A stretch of 10,000 nucleotides of DNA from Anaerolinea sp. Its GTDB lineage: Bacteria > Chloroflexota > Anaerolineae > Anaerolineales > Anaerolineaceae. The stretch is from NCBI GenBank assembly GCA_020216845.1, contig JAIWNK010000134.1:1-10000 (forward strand). Reading direction: 5' to 3'. The notes under the pieces were generated by a model. It did no database searches. It was not told where the DNA came from and saw only the letters and a list, made by a program, of their open reading frames with translations. This document shows positions 5,601 to 10,000 of the stretch, in pieces. Position numbers and translations under genes: made by a program. The number at the start of each line of letters is the position of its first letter. Positions within the stretch are counted from its first letter, which is position 1.

Positions 5601-8469
5601 CGCTTCGCAGAACAATTCTAGCCTGTATGCCAACCCGAACTATGACTGGAGCGATGCCATCACGCGCTTGAAAGGCGCGGTGTTGTTGCAAATGACTCTG
5701 CCGGGTGCGCCGACGATTTACTACGGTGATGAAGTCGGTTTGGTGGGGCCGATGGTGTTCGATGGCATCAAATGGGAAGATGACCCCTACAACCGGCAGC
5801 CTTATCCATGGCTGGATGAGACGGGCACGCCCTTCTATGCCCATTTGCAGAATGCCGGCCAACAGCAAGCGTTGTATGATTACTATGCGGTGCTGACCGG
5901 GGCGCGCAATGCACACCCGGCTTTGCGCACAGGGGATTTCCGCACCTTGTTGGTGGATAACTCGGCCAATGTATATGCCTATGGGCGCAAGATGGCCGAT
6001 CACACCGATGCGGCTGTGGTGATCATCAATCGGGCCAACACGGCGCAGACAGTGACGGTTAACCTCAGTGGCTATCTGCCGGTTGGCGAAACTTTCCAGA
6101 ATGTATTGACGGGCAATAGCTACATTGTGGATGGGGATGCACACCTGACGGTGGCGAATGTGCCGGCGCGCAGTGGTGCGGTGTTGGTGTTGACCAGCGC
6201 GCCCTTGCCGGCTGCACCGGCGGCAGTGACTGACCTGACAGTCAGTGGTGTAACGGCTTCTTCTGTGGCGCTGAGCTGGAGTGCGGCTTCGGGTGCCAAC
6301 GGCTACTACGTGTATCGCAGCCTGTTGTCTGGCGGCGGCTATCAGCTGCTGGGTGCCACGGTAGGGACAACCTATACCGATACCACGGTTCAGGCCGGGG
6401 TCGGTTATTACTATGTGGTTGTGGCGGTTGATACAACGACCTGGCTGCAAAGCGGCTGGTCGAACGAGGTGTGGGCGGTGCCAGCCTACGTGATTGGCTG
6501 GGCTGGGCTGGATTCGCCAGCGACGATCACGCACACCATTGGCATCACGCCGACGCCTTACATTTATGGCCAGGCCTACATCGCCGGGGTGACGAGCTTG
6601 CCAGGGCAAACGCCGACGCTGCGCGCTCAGCTTGGTTATGGGCCGACCGGCACGGCGCCTTCTGGCTGGAGCACCTGGGTTGAGGCTGCGTTTGACAGCG
6701 ATGTTGGCAACAATGATCAGTTCAAGGCACGGTTGTTGCCGGAAATGCTGGGCGTGTATGATTATGTATATCGCTTTACGACGAATGACGGCTATTCGTG
6801 GTATTATGCGCAGCTGGGCGGTGGCTTTGATGGCAACAACCCGGCAAACAACCCGGGCGTTTTGACCGTGATTGCTTCTGCGGATACAACCGTACCAACC
6901 GCACCGGTGTTGAGCGTGAGCGATTGGGGCGCAAGCTTCATTGACCTGGAATGGACGGCCTCTACGGATAATGTGGCTGTCTATGCTTATGATGTCTATC
7001 GCTCTGCGACCTCTGGTGGCCCTTGGACGAAGCTGGCGCGCGTCTATGCACCTGATTTGACCTATCACGATGCAAGCGTTGCAACCGGTCAGACCTACTA
7101 CTATGTGGTCAAAGCGTTGGATACAAGCTTCAACCCCTCGCCGCTCTCCAATGAGGTCAGCCATGCTGCTGAGCCCAAATTGGTGGCGGTGACCTTTGAG
7201 GTGACGGTGCCAGGTTTCACCCCGGGCACGGTGTTCTTGACCCGCACCATCAACCCGGATGGCACGGTGGGCGGTTGGTCGCCGAATGCAAGCCCGCTCA
7301 ACAAGATCAGCGATACCTTGTGGACGCGCACTTTCAACATCCTTGAAGGGCAGCAAATGGAATTCAAGTTTGCGCGCGGTTCGTGGGATACGGTGATGAA
7401 GGGTGCAGATGGCAATGAAGAGCTTGCGAACTTGAGCCTGACGGTAGATTACGGTACCAATGGAACGCAGACCTTTGCCTATACGGTGCTCAACTGGCGC
7501 GACCCGATTGTGACCGCCTTCAGCCCGGCGGATGGGGCAACCGGTGTGCCGGTGACTACGCCGGTGACTGTCACCTGGAGTCAGGCGATGGCGGCGAATA
7601 CAAGCTTTAGCGTAACTGGCCCGGGCGGAGCGGTGAGCGGCACGTTTGCCTATGATGCGCCAAGCCGCACGGTGACCTTTACCCCCGATAGTCCCCTGGC
7701 CTACAGCACGACCTATACCGTGTTGGTGACGGGGGCCGTGGATGCCGGTGGCGATGTGCAGCAGGTGCCGGTCACATGGAGCTTTACGACCGAATCTGCG
7801 CTGTATGGTGTGCTCTTGACCCCGCCGACAGCGAGCAATTCACAGGCGCCGGGGCAGAGTGTCACGTATACCCTCACCGTGCAGAATACGGCTGCGGTGA
7901 CGGATACGTTTGACGTGAGCGTCAGCAGCGTTTGGACGGCGACTCCTTCGGTGACGCAGATTACATTGGCAGGTGGCGCAACGACGACCTTCACGGTCAC
8001 AGTAGTTGTGCCGTGGGGCCCGCCCGGTGCTTCAGACGTGGCAACGGTGACAGTCACCTCGCAATCGGATGCAAGTGCGACGGATAGCTCGACGTTGACT
8101 ACCAGCACGGCCGCACTCTATGCATTGTCGGTCTCGCCTACTGCGGATAGCGGCAGTGCACACCCGGGGCGTTGGGTAACCTATACCCTAACGGTGACGA
8201 ATGATGGCAATGGCAGCGATGTGTTTACAATTGAAACTTCGTCTGCCTGGGTTGTGTTGGTGAACCCTGTCGGTCCGCTGACGCTTGCTTCTGGCGCATC
8301 GGCGACGGTGCAAGTGATGGTGCTTGTGCCGGGGGGTACGCCTGCGGGCACAAGTGACATACAGCAAGTTTCCTTTACATCACAGGGAGATGCGGATGTC
8401 ACTGAGACGGTCGTCTTGACGACAACCGCGCTGCAACCGCTTTTGTATCTGCCGACGATTTTGCGCTAA
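2668..8469 (+). CDS. Secreted multimodular GH13 alpha-amylase/amylopullulanase
   Basis: A 1933-residue exported enzyme predicted to cut alpha-1,4 (and perhaps alpha-1,6) bonds in starch, pullulan or related glucans outside the cell. Residues 1-30 are a signal peptide (R2/K4, hydrophobic 7-24, cleavage after AQA). Two CBM9/DOMON-like domains cover about 50-239 and 248-437, followed by a CBM34-like beta-sandwich (about 452-584). The GH13 barrel (about 590-1090) shows GIVYQVYPDRFRDGNPANN (594-612, probable calcium site), region I DGVFNH (729-734), region II DGWRLDVGG (841-849, nucleophile D846), region III VGEEW (881-885, acid/base E883) and region IV FDSHDTSR (963-970, D967). Then come domain C (to about 1176), Fn3 (1184-1272), a starch-enzyme-associated module (1276-1403), Fn3 (1410-1501), a CBM20-like domain (1505-1611), a Big_5-like Ig domain (1612-1709) and two NEW3-like repeats (1711-1920). 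The protein ends LLYLPTILR. Order and content resemble clostridial (Thermoanaerobacter-type) amylopullulanases, but SLH domains are absent. Amylase versus amylopullulanase specificity cannot be decided from sequence. It has its own promoter and is separate from the kinase cluster. Confidence 0.9.
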   Translation: MRDKSGWLSWWVIATLVLSLLGGAVRPAQAAEIISDFSGSLHAPSGTPVIDGVVDAVYGTVIATDAPADSQGGAPVDLSNLWVTQDASYFYFAFEVNTDLSANNWGKYALYIDTTGDAAGATTDAWGRSVVVSDPHKPEYGIYTWVDNPPYNPAHTNLVHWTGSSWDWGNATTIDEGAIGSGATSIVEWKVAKSKLGNPSQMWVEVWSTGGGGSDNAQDTINYPAEDWTATDWGSPATLKVSTPVFVVDGAIDPFYGAALAQDGAGDGNGNANMDLRNLYIGEDASAFYIAFTVGADIAATNWGKYALYVDTTGDAAGATTDAWGRNVVVSNPHKPEYGIYTWVDNPPYDPMHTNLVHWTGSSWDWGNATVIDEGAIGAGSTSVIEWKVDKAKLGNPSQMWVEVWNTGGGGGDNAQDTINDPAEDWNATNWSSQATLMNSTAYPPIPSHASHDNDVWWAELGHNSRDSLYRTPGGPVQTNTPVTLRLRAASGDLTAAKVRVYNDRTNTQAILDLNLVADDGTYEWWQVTLPGSPLPTVYWYRFLAIDGTDTDYYEDDAARDGGWGQAFDETVDNSYQLTIYDPAFQTPDWVKNGIVYQVYPDRFRDGNPANNKPAGTFFYNEPGGTIVRSNTSNWNEPICDPRQPSGPCAGTYSRNFYGGDLAGLTNKLNYLHNLGVTVIYLNPIFESPSNHGYDTTDYMKINPTFGTQAEFDALIAAAHTLGMKVVLDGVFNHTSSDSIYFDRYSRWDAAGNPTTPGVNDGSGACESASSPYRSWYYFTDVTPGTGVCVGSDGTPNAATYESWWNYDSLPKLRANEAQVRNLVWAQSTASVGPYWMQSADGWRLDVGGDVDPGTINDPTNDYWEGFRNALHVVKPDAYIVGEEWGNASSWVLGNEWDAVMNYQFSSAVLSFWRDTEFVDNDHNAGSSAGKLTPLTPEQLDNRLKNLMERYPAESLYAMMNLFDSHDTSRVLFMLDENASQNNSSLYANPNYDWSDAITRLKGAVLLQMTLPGAPTIYYGDEVGLVGPMVFDGIKWEDDPYNRQPYPWLDETGTPFYAHLQNAGQQQALYDYYAVLTGARNAHPALRTGDFRTLLVDNSANVYAYGRKMADHTDAAVVIINRANTAQTVTVNLSGYLPVGETFQNVLTGNSYIVDGDAHLTVANVPARSGAVLVLTSAPLPAAPAAVTDLTVSGVTASSVALSWSAASGANGYYVYRSLLSGGGYQLLGATVGTTYTDTTVQAGVGYYYVVVAVDTTTWLQSGWSNEVWAVPAYVIGWAGLDSPATITHTIGITPTPYIYGQAYIAGVTSLPGQTPTLRAQLGYGPTGTAPSGWSTWVEAAFDSDVGNNDQFKARLLPEMLGVYDYVYRFTTNDGYSWYYAQLGGGFDGNNPANNPGVLTVIASADTTVPTAPVLSVSDWGASFIDLEWTASTDNVAVYAYDVYRSATSGGPWTKLARVYAPDLTYHDASVATGQTYYYVVKALDTSFNPSPLSNEVSHAAEPKLVAVTFEVTVPGFTPGTVFLTRTINPDGTVGGWSPNASPLNKISDTLWTRTFNILEGQQMEFKFARGSWDTVMKGADGNEELANLSLTVDYGTNGTQTFAYTVLNWRDPIVTAFSPADGATGVPVTTPVTVTWSQAMAANTSFSVTGPGGAVSGTFAYDAPSRTVTFTPDSPLAYSTTYTVLVTGAVDAGGDVQQVPVTWSFTTESALYGVLLTPPTASNSQAPGQSVTYTLTVQNTAAVTDTFDVSVSSVWTATPSVTQITLAGGATTTFTVTVVVPWGPPGASDVATVTVTSQSDASATDSSTLTTSTAALYALSVSPTADSGSAHPGRWVTYTLTVTNDGNGSDVFTIETSSAWVVLVNPVGPLTLASGASATVQVMVLVPGGTPAGTSDIQQVSFTSQGDADVTETVVLTTTALQPLLYLPTILR
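2815..3384 (+). repeat. Tandem repeat unit 1 (CBM9/DOMON-like domain)
   Basis: This 190-codon unit runs from the IDG motif (residue 50) to ATL (residue 239) of the amylase. It aligns without gaps to the second unit at a constant 594-base offset. The family is suggested by the V-I-D-G start, an aromatic strand (YFYFAF) and the G-K-Y-x-L-Y-I-D-T strand, as in the non-catalytic beta-sandwich domains at the N-termini of large amylopullulanases. It is probably glucan-binding; the ligand is not known. Confidence 0.75.
3409..3978 (+). repeat. Tandem repeat unit 2 (CBM9/DOMON-like domain)
   Basis: Second copy, residues 248-437. The first 59 aligned residues keep about half of the amino acids of unit 1. 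From NWGKY (bases 3571 onward, against 2977 onward) the two copies are nearly identical in DNA: 133 of 144 bases by hand count in 2977-3120 versus 3571-3714, with further identity near 3253 and 3847. Confidence 0.75.
7798..8112 (+). repeat. NEW3/CARDB-like repeat unit A
   Basis: A 105-residue unit (1711-1815 of the amylase) starting ALYGVLLTPP. It contains G-x-x-V-T-Y-T-L-T-V-x-N, a beta-sandwich signature of NPCBM-associated (NEW3)/CARDB-like domains, followed by a V-W-T-A stretch and a TFTVTVVVP strand. It is rich in Thr, Ser, Val and Ala, with no aromatic sugar-binding platform obvious. Its likely role is spacing or wall association. Confidence 0.6.
8113..8427 (+). repeat. NEW3/CARDB-like repeat unit B
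   Basis: The second 105-residue unit (1816-1920) starts ALYALSVSPTADSG and repeats the pattern of unit A: G-x-W-V-T-Y-T-L-T-V-T-N, S-S-A-W-V, L-A-S-G-A and the P-x-G-T-P-A-G-x-S-D linker (unit A has P-x-G-P-P-G-A-S-D). DNA similarity to unit A is much lower than between the N-terminal repeats, so this duplication is older. It is followed by the short C-terminal tail. Confidence 0.6.
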
Positions 8470-8490
8470 TCTGGCAATGTGGGTGTAAAA

Positions 8491-8521
8491 AAGAGGGGCT
8501 GCCCGTCGGGCAGCCCCTCTT
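8491..8521. terminator. Bidirectional intrinsic terminator between convergent genes
   Basis: AAGAGGGGCTGCCC (8491-8504), loop GTC (8505-8507) and GGGCAGCCCCTCTT (8508-8521) form a perfect 14-bp GC-rich hairpin in the 56-bp gap between the two stop codons. Read on the minus strand the hairpin runs into a six-T tract (complement of 8487-8492), making a textbook terminator for the minus-strand gene. On the plus strand only a weaker TT-GG-TTCTATTTT follows, so termination of the amylase transcript may be less complete or helped by convergence. Confidence 0.9.
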
Positions 8522-8525
8522 GGTT

Positions 8526-10000
8526 CTATTTTGAGGTTGGCTTTTTGTCTTGAGTGGGGGTGGGTGCAGCTGGGGCGGCGGAGGGGGCAGTGACCGTGCT
8601 GCTGAGAGCATCAAGCAGGCGCACAACCTGATATTGCGAATTTTGCTCGGCGGTGAGCAGCGTTTCGATGATTTCATAAGCACCCAAAACGCGCTCAACC
8701 AGTGCATTGGCATCCACGGGGGTGCCTGGCTTGTGTTCCAACAGTGCCAGGATCATCATCCACCAGCAGAACTCGGTGAACGATTCTTTGTTGAACCATA
8801 GCACGTCTTTGTAGCGATTGATGCCCAAGAAGCGCTGGATCTCAATTTCACCTAACCAGGTTTCGAGGATGCGACGTACCGGCAGATGACCTAAGGTGCT
8901 GTACCAGTTTTGTTGACCGATGAGCAGGCGCAGGGTCAGGGTGGATCGTCGGGCGGCTTCTTCATCTAATCCGGCAGCCTGGGCGGCCTCGCTGAGCAAT
9001 TTACCCAATTGCCATTCGTCCATCCAACTTTGGGTTTGTGCGGCGTTGCCTTCGTTGCCGGCCAGGTAGCCCAGATTGTGGACAAAGGCCCAATGCAGCA
9101 AGGCGCTCCAGCGTTCGGGTTGATTGGTGAGGTTGGACTGCAGGTATTGCAGCGCGGCGCTGAACTTGCGCCCGCCCGGCAAGGGGAAGCGCTCTTCAAG
9201 GATTGGCAGGGAGAGGATGGTTTCAAGGTCAGCGCGCAGTGAGGCCAGAATGGCTTGTTGATTTTGGCCATTACCGGTGAGGTTGAGGATGCCCTGCAAG
9301 ACGGGCGCCATTTTTTGCTCGGCTTCGTCCAGCAAGTGAACGGGCAAGGCTGGTTGGCTGGGGCTGAGGCGGCTTTGCAACAGGTAATGGTAATAGCCGG
9401 CGTTGGCAATTTGACGGAAGGGTTGCTGAATGGGTTGCAAGAACAATTCTTTGAGGGCGCCCTCAATGCTTGGCACGCCGCGCCCGTTCAGATATTGGCA
9501 TAAGCGGCCATAGGAACCATAGCCATCTTCCTCCACCTGACGGAAATCGAGGAAGACGAAATACTTGTAAGCGCCAAGTTCGAGGTAGAGGCCTTTCTCC
9601 GCTACATCCAGGGTGGGGGTGATGAATTCCAGCCCGCTGATGTGATCGCGGAAGATGAGATAGCGGTTGGCAGCTGGTTGCAGGTTGAGGCCCTGAGCGA
9701 GCGTCTTTTGCACAATGCGCCGCTCGCTGCCTTCTTTGACGGAGTAGCCAACTGAGGTGCGGATCCAACCGCGTGCCTCGCCGAATTTGTTGTTGTAAAC
9801 AATTAGAGAGCGTTCGCTTCCGGCGCCGTTGGAATAGGCATAGACATCTTCGTTGACCATGCCGTTGGTGCCGTAGAAGTCGTAGAGCAAGAAGTTCTCT
9901 ACCCCGGCATACATCCAACGGCGGTGCAAGAGCGGGAAGACCTCGCGCTCGTGGCGGGCAACGAGATCGGCATCTACACTCTCATCCCAATAGGCACGGC
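8526..10000 (-). CDS. C-terminal part of a probable alpha-amylase-family protein (partial, 5' end outside window)
   Basis: The minus-strand frame is open from the window edge (first full codon at 9998-9996) to a TAG at 8528-8526, giving 490 residues. It starts RAYWDESVDADLVARHEREV, goes on FPLLHRRWMYAGVENFLLYDF, then NEDVYAYSN (visible residues 49-57) and SLIVYNN (64-70). That stretch resembles the end of a GH13-type barrel and the following beta domain, where a Y-A-Y-x-N strand precedes a L-V-V-x-N-N strand; I recall similar sequence in large alpha-amylase-family proteins of Chloroflexota and Chlorobi, but cannot confirm it here. No GH13 catalytic regions lie in the visible part. The remainder is largely helical, rich in Leu, Gln, Ala and Glu, without signal or membrane segments, and ends in an Ala/Pro/Thr tail (about 468-490, ending PTSK). 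A TTG at 9929 could be read as a start, but the frame continues upstream with good coding sequence. Convergent with the starch hydrolase, it fits a glucan-metabolism locus. The reading frame is secure; the function is moderate to low. Confidence 0.7.
   Translation of the reverse strand, partial: RAYWDESVDADLVARHEREVFPLLHRRWMYAGVENFLLYDFYGTNGMVNEDVYAYSNGAGSERSLIVYNNKFGEARGWIRTSVGYSVKEGSERRIVQKTLAQGLNLQPAANRYLIFRDHISGLEFITPTLDVAEKGLYLELGAYKYFVFLDFRQVEEDGYGSYGRLCQYLNGRGVPSIEGALKELFLQPIQQPFRQIANAGYYHYLLQSRLSPSQPALPVHLLDEAEQKMAPVLQGILNLTGNGQNQQAILASLRADLETILSLPILEERFPLPGGRKFSAALQYLQSNLTNQPERWSALLHWAFVHNLGYLAGNEGNAAQTQSWMDEWQLGKLLSEAAQAAGLDEEAARRSTLTLRLLIGQQNWYSTLGHLPVRRILETWLGEIEIQRFLGINRYKDVLWFNKESFTEFCWWMMILALLEHKPGTPVDANALVERVLGAYEIIETLLTAEQNSQYQVVRLLDALSSTVTAPSAAPAAPTPTQDKKPTSK

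Noticed and set aside
5449..7356. A 635-codon open frame on the minus strand inside the amylase gene
   Set aside because: It lies wholly antisense to a gene with complete GH13 motifs. Its product is rich in Arg, His and Ile without any recognisable domain. The open frame follows from the rarity of TTA, CTA and TCA codons in the sense gene.
8446..8466. LPXTG-like sortase motif in the amylase tail (LPTI)
   Set aside because: There is no threonine-glycine after the proline, no following hydrophobic helix and no separate charged tail; the protein ends within four residues.
9929..9998. TTG at 9929 as the real start of the minus-strand gene
   Set aside because: The frame remains open upstream to the window edge, and the upstream residues (RAYWDE, RHEREVFPLL) continue the same family-like sequence, so the gene begins outside the window.

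Overview
The window looks like a stretch of bacterial chromosome, most likely from a Chloroflexota (Anaerolineae-type) organism. That assignment is an inference. It rests on the very large modular secreted starch hydrolase ending in a short Y-L-P-x-x-L-R tail, a C-terminus I associate from memory with exported Chloroflexota proteins, and on the general style of the carbohydrate genes. No RNA genes, CRISPR arrays, insertion sequences or phage genes were seen.

Left region (1-2501, + strand): a tight gene cluster. It begins with the last 44 residues of an unidentified protein. A MOFRL-family (class II) glycerate 2-kinase follows after a 3-bp gap. Next is a 42-codon open frame that reads like the first strand and helix of a nitrilase/carbon-nitrogen hydrolase and then stops. 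Its stop overlaps the start of a ROK-family fructokinase/glucokinase-like sugar kinase (ATGA overlap at 1623-1626). The short frame looks like the leftover 5' end of a lost gene.

Middle region (2502-8469, + strand): a 166-bp intergenic region holds a good sigma-70-type promoter with a perfect 16-bp inverted repeat next to its -35 box. It drives a 1933-residue exported GH13 enzyme of amylopullulanase type. Module order is signal peptide, two tandem CBM9/DOMON-like domains, CBM34-like domain, GH13 catalytic barrel with all catalytic residues, domain C, Fn3, starch-enzyme-associated module, Fn3, CBM20-like starch-binding domain, bacterial Ig-like domain, two NEW3-like repeats and the short C-terminal tail. 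The two N-terminal domains are a 594-bp-period tandem duplication whose later part has stayed almost identical.

Right region (8470-10000, - strand): a strong hairpin terminator separates this gene from a convergent gene whose 3' portion (490 codons) is visible. That gene looks like the C-terminal part of a large alpha-amylase-family protein; its N-terminus lies outside the window.

Taken together the locus is about use of alpha-glucans and sugars: extracellular starch or pullulan cleavage, a cytoplasmic ROK hexose kinase able to phosphorylate released sugar, and glycerate kinase feeding lower glycolysis. I found no convincing undescribed biological system. The items most worth a second look are the nitrilase remnant, the mosaic tandem duplication, the operator-like palindrome and the C-terminal tail.
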